From: Thermogemmatispora sp042408965
Lineage (GTDB): Bacteria > Chloroflexota > Ktedonobacteria > Ktedonobacterales > Ktedonobacteraceae
Direction of reading: 5' to 3'
Assembly: GCA_042408965.1 (NCBI GenBank)
Contig: JBHOQN010000009.1
Coordinates: 1 to 64,000 of the forward strand
Length of the DNA: 64,000 nt
The notes under the pieces were generated by a model, which was not told where the DNA came from, did no database searches, and saw nothing but the letters and a program-made list of their open reading frames with translations. The translations under genes were made by a program, and so were the position numbers. Of the stretch, positions 34,165 through 43,100 are shown piece after piece. Positions within the stretch are counted from its first letter, which is position 1, and each line of letters begins with the position of its first letter.

Positions 34165-34180
34165 TTCGTAGCCCGTTCCG

Positions 34181-34813
34181 CTATTCAGCGATTGGTTCCA
34201 GCTTGACCGCGCCGCGGTCGCGTTTCAACTCATAGAGGTTGGGCTGGTGCAGGGCCCAGAAGAAGTGGTCCCAGTACTCGCCAGCCTCATCGCCGCGGGG
34301 CACCTCAATGATGACAGGCCCATAGAAGCCAACGTTTGATCCTTCGAGAGCGATGGTGGGCACACCGAAGGCGCGATAGCGCTCAACAGCCTCCTCGTGG
34401 TCGGCCTCCACGTCACGAATCGTGCTCGAGTCGGCCAGCGCCTCATCGGCGAGCGCGGCCTGCAGGCCGGCCTGCTCCAGTGCCGCACGCACACCGGCAG
34501 CCTGGCGGATGCTCTCGCGGCGTCCGTGCTGAGCCGCGCCCAGTGCCAGGTAGTAGCGTTCCACGCCCGCGTTGCCCTCGCGGCGCCGGACGAGGGCCAG
34601 GGTTCGCAGGGCCGCCCAGCCGCTGTCGCTGTAGTCCGGTCTGGCCTCCTCCTTGCGATTAATGATCTCCAGACTGAAGAAGCGCCACGTGACCTCGATG
34701 GGCCGCACCTTGCGCGCCTCACGTATCCAGAGCGCTGTGCGCCAGGCCAGAGGGCAGAGCGGATCGAAGTGAAAGTTCACCCGAGCCGGGGTGGAAGTAG
34801 TAGGCTGTGTCAT
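34181..34813 (-). CDS. DsbA-family thioredoxin-fold protein (Rv2466c/FrnE-like)
   Basis: 210 residues. Starts with VNFHFDPLCPLAWRTALWI, the active-site strand-helix of DsbA-like oxidoreductases such as mycobacterial Rv2466c. Here only one cysteine is present (CPLA, not CxxC), so it should work as a single-thiol or glutathione/mycothiol-dependent enzyme, as in isomerase relatives. The cis-Pro loop is FGVPTIAL. The C-terminal YWDHFFWALHQPNLYELKRDRG is typical. Likely cytoplasmic, as no signal peptide is seen. Its promoter overlaps a perfect inverted repeat (34864-34886), suggesting specific repression. Confidence 0.85.
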   Translation of the reverse strand: MTQPTTSTPARVNFHFDPLCPLAWRTALWIREARKVRPIEVTWRFFSLEIINRKEEARPDYSDSGWAALRTLALVRRREGNAGVERYYLALGAAQHGRRESIRQAAGVRAALEQAGLQAALADEALADSSTIRDVEADHEEAVERYRAFGVPTIALEGSNVGFYGPVIIEVPRGDEAGEYWDHFFWALHQPNLYELKRDRGAVKLEPIAE

Positions 34814-34863
34814 AGGATTGGAAACAGCTCCTCCTGATGAAGGTGGGTCCTAATTCATTGTGA

Positions 34864-34886
34864 GATACTTTCTTTTATAAAGTATC
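34864..34886. promoter_or_regulatory. operator overlapping the -10 of the DsbA-like gene promoter
   Basis: GATACTTT-CTTTTAT-AAAGTATC is a perfect 8-7-8 inverted repeat. On the minus strand its right half supplies the -10 (GATACT, 34886-34881), with a consensus TTGACA -35 at 34908-34903 and a 16-bp spacer. A repressor bound here would block the promoter. The half-site is like those bound by MarR/HxlR/ArsR-type redox or stress repressors. Confidence 0.65.
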
Positions 34887-35180
34887 ATCTGTGAGGAGCC
34901 GATGTCAAATCGCCCGGGGCGCGCTGGCTCTGGCTATGGCACTGTTTTGACTTTCCATGCGCGCAATCCGTCGTAGCTGAAGCCGAGATAGCAATCGACG
35001 AGGATATCTGTGGAAGATTCTGTGCATGCTGACGCCATTGGTAGGCCGCTGCAGATGCTTCATTCGATAGCGAGTGAGCTGTCGACTTTTTTATGAGAAA
35101 GAATAAACAGGTAAAAAGCGTGTATCATGATGTGAGAGCAGACGGTGCAGCCCTATCCGAAGCGGAGGTCTTGCAGGGAA
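34887..35180. other. intergenic region without recognised gene
   Basis: Besides the -35 of the DsbA-like gene promoter (34903-34908), this AT-richer stretch between divergent genes shows only scattered promoter-like T/A runs near 35080-35120. No RNA or protein gene is supported. Confidence 0.35.
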
Positions 35181-35209
35181 TTGTCAGCCGTCGCAGTTTG
35201 TGAGATACT
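35181..35209 (+). promoter_or_regulatory. promoter for phosphofructokinase
   Basis: TTGTCA (35181-35186), a 17-bp spacer ending in TGA, and GATACT (35204-35209); start of transcription expected near 35216. Confidence 0.55.
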
Positions 35210-35266
35210 GCATGCTGCAATATCCTTAACTCATCCCGAGAACTCAGGAGGGAGGGACAGGACATC

Positions 35267-36481
35267 ATGCCAGGACAGACAAGAAGCCCCGTGCGCACGC
35301 TTGGAGTGTTGACGGGTGGAGGCGATGTGCCGGGGCTGAATGCCGCCATCAAGGCGCTGGCCTATCGTGCCGAGCCAATGGGCATCACCGTGACGGGCAT
35401 CCGCTACGGCTGGAAAGGCATCACCTTTCTGGATCGCAGCCGCCGGCGTGAGGACCTCATCTTTCGGGCCGACGACCCGCAGACGTGGGACGATCACTAT
35501 CTCATGCCGCTCAATCGCCTGAACACGCGCACCATCGACCGGCAGGGCGGCACCATTCTGCTTTCCACCCGCACAAATCCTGCTCGTGTGCGCGTGGGCG
35601 AGCTGCCCGCGCATCTGAGGCACTATGGCGAAGGCCGTAGTCCGAGTGAGTATGTTGACCTCACCGAAGAGGTGCTGGCGAACCTTGAGTTTCTGGGCCT
35701 GGATGGACTGGTCGTCATCGGCGGCGATGATACCCTCAGCTATGGGGCTGTGCTTGCGTCGAAGGGGGTACCAGTATGGGGGATTCCCAAGACAATGGAC
35801 AACGATGTTCCTGGCACTGACTATTGTATCGGCTTCCAGACAGCGATCAACCGCGCGAGCGAGTTCATCGGGCGTATGCGCTCGACGGCCGGCTCACATA
35901 GCGAGACCGTACTCTTCCGCATGTTCGGACGCGACGCCGGCTTCACCGCCCTGGAGACAGCGATTGTCACCTGGGCCGATCGCCTGCTCATTCCTGAGGT
36001 GCCGGCCAACGTCGACCGCCTGGCCGAGTTGATCGCCAACGACCGCCTCAAGAATCCGCATCATTACTCGATCGTTGTGCTCTCGGAGGGGGCCAATCTG
36101 GGCATGCCAGTGCCCGAGGTCGGGCCGGCTGACGCCTATGGCCATCGCAAGAAGGCCAATATCGCCGAGTTTCTGGCCGACCAGCTCAGCGAGCGTCTGC
36201 CAGGTGTACGCTTCCTGCCCGTCGATCTGACCTATTTCCTGCGCAGTGGTGAGCCAGATGTCTATGACAAGCATATGGCGATCTACTACGCCAACCTGGT
36301 CATGGGTCTGGTCGAACAGGGCATTCAGGGGGCGATGGCAGGCCACCGCGGCGGCGAGTTTATCTACACCGATATCCCCGGCAAAGATAGAACACCGCGC
36401 CGCGTCGATCCCGATGACTATCATCCCACGCGCTATCGGCCACGCTTCGAGCACATCAGTGGCCCCTACCGCCCGCTCTAG
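35267..36481 (+). CDS. 6-phosphofructokinase, PPi-type signature
   Basis: 404 residues; a GGAGGGAGGG ribosome site precedes the ATG. PFK-A fold with LGVLTGGGDVPGLNAAI and IRYGWKG. The nucleotide-site motifs are GGDDT (residues 152-156) and PKTMDND (174-180): ATP enzymes have Gly where this has Asp in GGDD, and the Lys of PKT also favours pyrophosphate. Together these are the published markers of PPi-dependent PFK. The substrate-side FQTAINRASEFIGRMRSTAGSH is normal. A membrane pyrophosphatase gene lies 1.2 kb downstream. PPi use makes the step reversible, usable in glycolysis and gluconeogenesis. Confidence 0.9.
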   Translation: MPGQTRSPVRTLGVLTGGGDVPGLNAAIKALAYRAEPMGITVTGIRYGWKGITFLDRSRRREDLIFRADDPQTWDDHYLMPLNRLNTRTIDRQGGTILLSTRTNPARVRVGELPAHLRHYGEGRSPSEYVDLTEEVLANLEFLGLDGLVVIGGDDTLSYGAVLASKGVPVWGIPKTMDNDVPGTDYCIGFQTAINRASEFIGRMRSTAGSHSETVLFRMFGRDAGFTALETAIVTWADRLLIPEVPANVDRLAELIANDRLKNPHHYSIVVLSEGANLGMPVPEVGPADAYGHRKKANIAEFLADQLSERLPGVRFLPVDLTYFLRSGEPDVYDKHMAIYYANLVMGLVEQGIQGAMAGHRGGEFIYTDIPGKDRTPRRVDPDDYHPTRYRPRFEHISGPYRPL

Positions 36482-36520
36482 CTGCAACGCTCCGCGCGGG
36501 CGCGCGAAGAGACGGCTTCG

Positions 36521-36594
36521 GCTGGCGCGCTAGACGGATGAACGCCACAGGCCATGCTGGCACGGCGCTCATCCGTCTGGCGAGGAGCGCCAGC
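36521..36594. terminator. long hairpin after phosphofructokinase
   Basis: Nested arms: GCTGGCGC (36521-36528) with GCGCCAGC (36587-36594), and AGACGGATGA with TCATCCGTCT inside. It lies between the PFK gene and the convergent regulator and probably ends both transcripts. Confidence 0.6.
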
Positions 36595-36633
36595 TCTCCC
36601 GCCGCGGGCCAGGGTCCAGAGGCACCAGACCAC

Positions 36634-37257
36634 TCAGCGATGTGGACAGCGTGGACAGGTTATAAAGGAAGTGCCGTTGCGGCGCCAGAAATCGATGACC
36701 GCGCGCTGCTGAGCAGGAGTGAGCCAGTGTGAGCGCCGCCCGTTGGCCATACTCACGGTGGTGTCCGTGATCTTCTCGGTCTCGATCTGATAGAGTAAAA
36801 TGGCCGCGTGCACCTTATGGGCCAGGGCAAAATGTTTGACACGCATAGAGCCGGGTGGCAGGGTCTCGCTGCCCGGCGCGGCGGCTGTCTCCAGCTCGCT
36901 CGCTGGCTCCCCAATGCGAGGCTGGCGCTCGCCGGGTCCCAGGCGCAGGGAGATGCGCTCAAGGGCCTCGACGCGGGCGTTGAGCGCAGCCATATCAGCG
37001 GTCAGGCGGGTGAGTGTGCACTCCAGCTCGCTCAGGCGGCTCAACAGATTCTGAAATCGTCCTCCTTCCTGGCTCTGCAGCAGGGCCAGTTGCTCGCGAT
37101 TGATCCTGATACCGGGGATGCGCTCCAGATCATCTGTGTCGATTTGCCAGCTCTGCCCTACCTTGACAGCCGGCAGGCGCCGGGTCGCGATCCAGCTACG
37201 GATGCGACGCTCGTTACGACCGGTTAAGAGAGCGGCCTCAATGGCAGAGACTTTCAC
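36634..37257 (-). CDS. HTH (MerR/excisionase-like) protein with coiled coil
   Basis: 207 residues from GTG 37257, preceded by AAAGGAGGT at 12 nt. The in-frame ATG at 37308 overlaps a TATAAT -10 and would lie upstream of the transcript. Residues 1-48 form a helix-turn-helix with a beta hairpin (SAIEAALLTGRNERRIRSWIATRRLPAVKVGQSWQIDTDDL), like HTH_17/excisionase domains. A leucine-zipper-like coiled coil follows (LLSRLSELECTLTRLTADMAALNARVEALERISLRL), then a linker and a C-terminal helical domain ending in a CPRC-containing tail. Probably a dimeric transcription factor. Targets unknown; neighbouring PFK and hppA genes are candidates. Confidence 0.75.
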   Translation of the reverse strand: MKVSAIEAALLTGRNERRIRSWIATRRLPAVKVGQSWQIDTDDLERIPGIRINREQLALLQSQEGGRFQNLLSRLSELECTLTRLTADMAALNARVEALERISLRLGPGERQPRIGEPASELETAAAPGSETLPPGSMRVKHFALAHKVHAAILLYQIETEKITDTTVSMANGRRSHWLTPAQQRAVIDFWRRNGTSFITCPRCPHR

Positions 37258-37310
37258 CCCATGAGCGGCACCTCCTTTGTGCCTTGAGTGGCCTGTTGCT
37301 TGCTCCATTA

Positions 37311-37319
37311 TAGCAAATC
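37311..37319 (-). promoter_or_regulatory. extended -10 for the HTH gene
   Basis: Minus-strand TGCTATAAT (37319-37311). The T of the -10 runs straight into the in-frame ATG at 37308, so translation must begin further down, at GTG 37257. Confidence 0.55.
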
Positions 37320-37546
37320 TCATCACAGATGGTGCAGGTGGGAGAGCAAAGGTTGCATTTTTGCTGTGACCGCTATTGACCGGTTCTTCACCACTCCTGG
37401 TCCGCACACAACCGGTCGAATTATCTCTAGAGAGACATCCAGCAATACTTGAATCATAGAATGGAAGAGGCCTGGGATCTCTTTGCGGCCATCCCTCTTG
37501 TGAATCTCTCTTGCTGTCTGAAGGCAGCTTTAGCTATTATTAAAAC

Positions 37547-37576
37547 TTGACGAAAGACAGCATAATATGATAAATA
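37547..37576 (+). promoter_or_regulatory. possible hppA promoter in AT-rich stretch
   Basis: TTGACG (37547-37552) with TAAATA (37571-37576) at 18 bp, inside a locally AT-rich block (37535-37590). The leader would be about 140 nt. Otherwise the region 37320-37723 shows no gene. Confidence 0.45.
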
Positions 37577-37723
37577 AGAATAATGTTCTACTGCTAGCAT
37601 CGTCAGTCCGCCCGCGCCAGGGCCTTGCTACTTCCCTGCTATAGCGGCCATCGCCAGTTTACGCTGGCATCATGATGATAACGGGTGTTGGTAACGAATC
37701 TAACTGCCTTCCAAGGAGGTTGA

Positions 37724-39982
37724 ATGATCAATTACATATGGGTCCCCACTGGCGTGGGACTCTTTGCCGTGCTGTTTGCGGCTTTTCTCGTCAATGACGT
37801 GCTGCGGAGAGATACAGGTACGGCTTCGATGCAGAAGATCGCAAATGCCATCTTCTCCGGCGCAACCGCCTTCCTGCATCGGCAGTATCGCACCATCGCA
37901 CTGCTGGCGATCGGCGCGGCTGTCCTGGTCGCAGCTGCGCTGGCCCTACTCGGCCAGGGAACGCAGGCGGCCAAGCTCGATCTTGCCTGGCATACCGCAG
38001 TGGCCTTTCTGGTAGGGGCGCTCTGTTCCGGTATTTCAGGCTATATTGGCATGTATGTCGCCGTGAAATCGAACAGTCGCACTGCCAGTGCCGCGCGGCG
38101 TAGTTTGGGGGAGGCGCTCGTCGTCGCCCTGCGTGGAGGGGCTGTTTCAGGCTTCCTGGTGGTGGCGCTTTCTATACTGGGAGTCTCATTGCTCTTCGCG
38201 CTCTTTGGCGGTCTCAGCAATCCGGCAGCGACCCCTTCGCTGATTGTAGGTTTTGGCTTCGGAGCGAGCTTTGTGGCGCTCTTCGCGCAGCTCGGCGGTG
38301 GAATCTACACCAAAGCTGCTGATATGGGGGCGGATCTGGTGGGCAAGGTTGAGGCGAACATCCCCGAAGATGACCCGCGCAATCCGGCGGTGGTTGCCGA
38401 TCTGGTTGGCGACAATGTAGGAGACTGTGCTGGCCGCGGAGCGGATCTCTTTGAGTCAACAGCCGCCGAGAATATCGGAACGATGATTCTGGGGGCGACG
38501 CTGTATCAGGCGACGGGCAACGTGGGCTGGATGCTCTTCCCACTGGTACTGGGGGCCTTCGGCCTGCTGGCCTCGGCGATCGGTGTGCTCTCAGTGCGCG
38601 CGTCTGGCGTGATTGAGCCTGACAACGCGGCTGGCCGTGATCCCGGTCAGATCGCCATGCAGCGCCTGAACATGGGCTACTATATCACCTGTGTCCTCTC
38701 ACTGATCGGCATGTTCCTGGGCTGCTACCTGCTGCTCCGGAATGGCAATGTGACGGCGAACGGTGGCCTGCCGGCCTGGCTCTGGTTCGCACTGGCCGGA
38801 ACGGTAGGCATTCTTCTGAGCATTGCGTTCGTGTTCATTACCCAGTACTACACCTCTGGTACCTGGCGTCCGGTGCGCGAGATCGCGGCTGCCACGCTCA
38901 CCGGGCCAGCGACCACCATTATCAGTGGGATCACCGTTGGCTTTGAGTGTATCGTCATGCCGGTGCTGGCCATCTGTGCCGCCCTGGGCCTGGCCTACTT
39001 CTTCGGCAGCCAGGTCCATATCCCCCTGGCTCTGGCCACGATCGGAGCGATCAATGTCAGTGGCATCTTTGGGACGGCGGTGGCCACTGTTGGTATGCTG
39101 ATGAGCTGCGCCTATATTCTCACGATGGACACCTTTGGCCCCATCACAGATAATGCTGGGGGTATCAGCGAGATGGGCGGCCAGGCCGAGTCGGTGCGCG
39201 CCATCACTGATGCTCTGGATAGCGTTGGCAATACCACCAAGGCCCTGACCAAGGGCTATGGTCTCGGGTCGGCTGCACTGGCGGCCTTCCTCCTCTTCAG
39301 CGCCTATCTGGATGTGCTCTACAGCTTCAAGCATGACCCGGCGGTCTATCATGTCGACCTGGCGAACCTGACCACCTTTATTGCTGCTCTGCTGGGCCTG
39401 GCCCTGATCTTCTTCTTCTGCTCGCTGGCCATCAGGGCAGTAGGAGAGGCCGCCACGCGCATGATTGAGGAGGTCCGTCGTCAGATTCGCGAGAATCCCA
39501 GGATCATGGCTGACAACCCTGAGGAGCGTGTTGATCCGGACTATGCGCGCTGTGTGGATATCAGCACCTCCGGTGCATTGCGTGCCATGGTCCTGCCCGG
39601 CACGGTCGCAGTGCTGACCCCGATTCTGGTGGGTGTGATCCTTGGTCCCCAGGCTGCTGCTGGCTTGCTGATGATGGCGACGATGGGCGGCATCGTGGTC
39701 GCACTCTTCCTCAACAACGGTGGGGGCGCCTGGGATAATGCCAAGAAGTACATCGAGGCTGGCTATCTGCGTGTCAACGTCAAAGGGCAGCTCGTTCCGC
39801 CCGAGGACCCTGAAGGAATCGTGCTTGGCAAGAAGAGCGAGCCTCACAAGGCCAGCGTGATTGGCGATACGGTGGGCGATCCTTTCAAAGATACCGCCGG
39901 CCCCTCGCTGCACGTGCTCATCAAGCTGCTCAGTACGATCACGCTGGTACTGGCTCCTCTCTTCTACTTCCTGCATCTCTAG
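37724..39982 (+). CDS. hppA: membrane H+-translocating pyrophosphatase, K+-independent type
   Basis: 752 residues with about 16 membrane helices; AAGGAGG lies 4 nt before ATG 37724. Catalytic motifs: GGGIYTKAADMGADLVGKVEANIPEDDPRNPAVVADLVGDNVGDCAGRGADLFES around 190-240, ITDNAGGISEM near 480, and the C-terminal GGAWDNAKKYIEAG plus SVIGDTVGDPFKDTAGPSLHVLIKL. The lysine in GNTTKALTKG, near residue 506, marks K+-independent enzymes; K+-dependent ones have Ala there. So proton pumping without potassium is predicted. It hydrolyses cytoplasmic PPi to build a proton gradient, competing with or balancing the PPi-type PFK nearby. Confidence 0.95.
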   Translation: MINYIWVPTGVGLFAVLFAAFLVNDVLRRDTGTASMQKIANAIFSGATAFLHRQYRTIALLAIGAAVLVAAALALLGQGTQAAKLDLAWHTAVAFLVGALCSGISGYIGMYVAVKSNSRTASAARRSLGEALVVALRGGAVSGFLVVALSILGVSLLFALFGGLSNPAATPSLIVGFGFGASFVALFAQLGGGIYTKAADMGADLVGKVEANIPEDDPRNPAVVADLVGDNVGDCAGRGADLFESTAAENIGTMILGATLYQATGNVGWMLFPLVLGAFGLLASAIGVLSVRASGVIEPDNAAGRDPGQIAMQRLNMGYYITCVLSLIGMFLGCYLLLRNGNVTANGGLPAWLWFALAGTVGILLSIAFVFITQYYTSGTWRPVREIAAATLTGPATTIISGITVGFECIVMPVLAICAALGLAYFFGSQVHIPLALATIGAINVSGIFGTAVATVGMLMSCAYILTMDTFGPITDNAGGISEMGGQAESVRAITDALDSVGNTTKALTKGYGLGSAALAAFLLFSAYLDVLYSFKHDPAVYHVDLANLTTFIAALLGLALIFFFCSLAIRAVGEAATRMIEEVRRQIRENPRIMADNPEERVDPDYARCVDISTSGALRAMVLPGTVAVLTPILVGVILGPQAAAGLLMMATMGGIVVALFLNNGGGAWDNAKKYIEAGYLRVNVKGQLVPPEDPEGIVLGKKSEPHKASVIGDTVGDPFKDTAGPSLHVLIKLLSTITLVLAPLFYFLHL

Positions 39983-40071
39983 TGCAGCGAGGAGTAAGAG
40001 GAGGAGCGCAATCTTTCTGGCATATCGCAAGGGGTACTGCTCTGGCAGCCCGTGCTCTGCCTGCAATGAGA

Positions 40072-40103
40072 GCGGGTCAATCCCGACAGATGGATTGACC
40101 CGC
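40072..40103. terminator. bidirectional terminator between hppA and nrdJ
   Basis: A perfect 12-bp stem, GCGGGTCAATCC (40072-40083) with GGATTGACCCGC (40092-40103), and an 8-nt loop between the two convergent genes. Confidence 0.75.
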
Positions 40104-40165
40104 CCTCTGCTTCGACGGACCTCCTCAGCGGGGCCGCGGTCGCAAGCTGGCGCTCTGGGCAGTTC

Positions 40166-43100
40166 CTAGCATTCGCTGTGCCCACAGCTGTAGCACTTAC
40201 GACAGCCCTCTTCGTAGACCATCGTATTGCAGCCACATTGCGGGCAGAGATTCCCGGTGACGTTCAGGTAGCCCGTTGATGCTCTGACCTCCGCGCTCGC
40301 CGGATTACCGTTGCGAGCCTCGCTGCCTGGCGTTTTCAGCAGGTCAGCCTCCGTTGCACCAGCGCTGATCTCAGCGCTGGCCAGCATCTCCAGGTGCATT
40401 TCCAGCACCCGCGCCACGGCGTCCGGCAGCGAGCGAATCTGCTGGATGCCGAAGCCCACGGAGCGGCTCCCGGCGATGCCACGCAACTGCTCGGCCACCT
40501 CGCGCATGCGATCAGCCTGTGAGAGCGGGCTGGGGATGCGCAGAATCAGCGAGATCAGCCGTCCGAGGGCTTCGGCCAGGGCCAGGATATCGCTGCCCGC
40601 CTTGCCAACGTTGACAAAGACCTCCAGCGGACCGTATGCGTCGCTGTTGATGGTAACATTCACTTTACCCTCTGGTGCGCGAATCTTGCGCGTATAGCCA
40701 TGGAGCACCTCGGGCGGCGGTTTGATCATGGTATCCTGAGTCATAGCAACCTCCCCACCTTTCTGCTGTTCCTGCTGTTCTGGTTTCTTCTCTTCGATGT
40801 GAGAGAGCACGCCCACGCGCGAGCCGTCGCGCATATAGGTAATGCCCGTGCAGCCCAGTTCGTAGTCCAGCGTGTACAGCGTCTTCACATCATCAACGGT
40901 GTGGCTGTTGGGCGCATTCACCGTCTTACTGATGCTGGCATCCGTGTACTTCTGGATCGTCGCCTGGACGCGCACGTGCTGCTCTGGCGTCAGGTCGTTG
41001 GCCGCCACGAAGTAGTCCGGTGGTGGCTGATCGGGGTGCTCATCTCGCCAGGCTTGCAGCAATGGATGGTAGAGCACATGCTCGCCGGTGCGATCACGGC
41101 GCACCATCGCGAAGTCGTAGACCGGCTCGATGCCCGAGCTGACGCCAGCGAAGAGGCTGGTTGTGCCAGTTGGAGCCTGGGTCAGCAGTACAGCGTTACG
41201 GATGCCCTGCTTGCGGATCTTCTCCTGAACGTGCTTTGGCAGACGCTGAATGAAGCGAGCCTGCATGTACTTCTCGCGGTCGAAGCGGGGGAAAGGTCCC
41301 TTCTCGGCCGCGATATCGGCTGAGGCATCGTAGGCGGCATCACGGATCGTGCGATAGATGCGCTCGATGATCGGCAGTGAGCGTTCGCTGCCGTACGCGA
41401 TCTTCATCTTCAGGAGGGCGTCGGCCAGGCCCATGGTGCCCAGGCCAGTGCGGCGTGTATTGAGCTGCGCCTCACGGTTCTCCTCGATGAAGTACTCGTT
41501 GGCATCGATCACGTTATCCAGGAAACGCATCGCCACGCGAGCCGTTTCTGCCAGACGCTGATAGTCCATCTCGCCGTCTTTGACAAAAGCTGCCAGGTTG
41601 AGTGCGCCCAGATTGCAGACGCCCCACGGTGGCAGCGGCTGCTCTCCGCAGTCGAGCGAGCAGTAGCCATTCGTGATCCAGGTGAGCGTCTCTGGCTCGT
41701 AGAGGTCGTAGACCTCGGCCTCGCGTCCTGTATCCTCGATCGCGACAACGCTGGCGGTCCAGGCTTCATCGGCTGGCTCCTCCTCGACCGACATCTCCAG
41801 AGCCTCCTGAAGGCGCGCCGCTTTACCAGGGTGACTCAGGCCAACCCGCTCCTGGAAACGCAGCAAGCCTGCAGGAGGGACAATGACCTCGTACTGCTCA
41901 GGCGCTGTCGCTGGCTGGATGTGTCCATGAATGCCGAACTGCAGCAGCAGCAGGCGGACCTGCTGCGCCAGCGCCGGCGTCAGGTCGTGGAGGCGCAGCT
42001 CCACGCTGTTCTGCTCGATGTGGAGGCTACCATTGGCAGAGAAGAGGCCATCGAGGAGACCAGCGAGGAAGTCCCGCTCCATGCGCAGAAAGGCTGCTGG
42101 CAGAGCGCTGCTGGTCGGCGTCAGGCCGAGTTGCACGAGCAGGTGCGCCAGCTCAGCGGAGGTACAGTAGCGTATGCGTTGCTTCACCAGCACGGAGCCG
42201 CTAGTGACATCACGTTCGTCCTCTGCGGACACCAGAGCAATGTTAGTGGGGGCGATGAGGCGGGCGCAGATCGCTGCCCAGCCATCCGCGTAGGTGCTGC
42301 GGCCGATGCTGCAATCATAGGCCGGCCGGCCATCATTCACAGACGCGCTCACCCGTGGGCCGCCGTCGCCAAGCGCACTGCCGATCAGCAGGCCAAGCTG
42401 GCGATCGTAGAAGGGCGCAAGCCGGATCTGGCGGGCCGCGAGATCGCTGATCAGCGTCGCGGGCAGATGCTGCCGTGGTCCGAACGCCTCGTGTGGCAGG
42501 ACCTGCACCTGGTCCCCCGCCTGCAGAGCCGCGACGGGGACCCATTCCCGCTGCGTACCGCGCACCACCTGCAGCTTATGGTCGGCGGTGGCCTCCAGGT
42601 AACCACCATCGGAGAACGCCACCCGGTAGATACGCTGCAGGCCATTGTTGTAGACCTTCTCGATGGGCTTGAGGCCGACGGGCGTGCGGATACTCATGCC
42701 CACCTGAAGCTCGCGTGCTGGCAGATAGCCGTCGGCGGTGGCCACCAGCGTATCCCCGGTGACGCAGGGATTGACGCAGTTGATCTTTTCGTAGTACCAG
42801 GTGTTGGCCTCCTTGTTGCAGCGATCCATGAAGACCACTCCTGGCTCGGCCGACTCCCAGGCCGACTTGCAGATCAGGTCCCACAGATCGCGAGCGCGCA
42901 CCGTCTTCTTGACCTCGCCCTGCCAGATCAGGTCCCATGGCTCGTCGTTCTTGACGGCCTGCATGAAGCGGTCCGAGACGCAGACCGAGAGGTTGGCATG
43001 CTCGATCTTGCCCTCGGTGCGTTTGACCGTGATGAACTCTTCGATATCCGGGTGGGTGTCGTCCAGCATGAGCATTAACGCGCCGCGCCGTGAGCCGCCC

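Noticed and set aside
38699..40066. 455-codon open frame on the minus strand across hppA
   Set aside because: It lies entirely antisense to a conserved pyrophosphatase and has His/Gln/Arg-biased composition typical of reverse frames.
41831..43078. 415-codon plus-strand open frame opposite nrdJ intein 2
   Set aside because: Antisense to a well-supported gene, with no ribosome site or recognisable domain.
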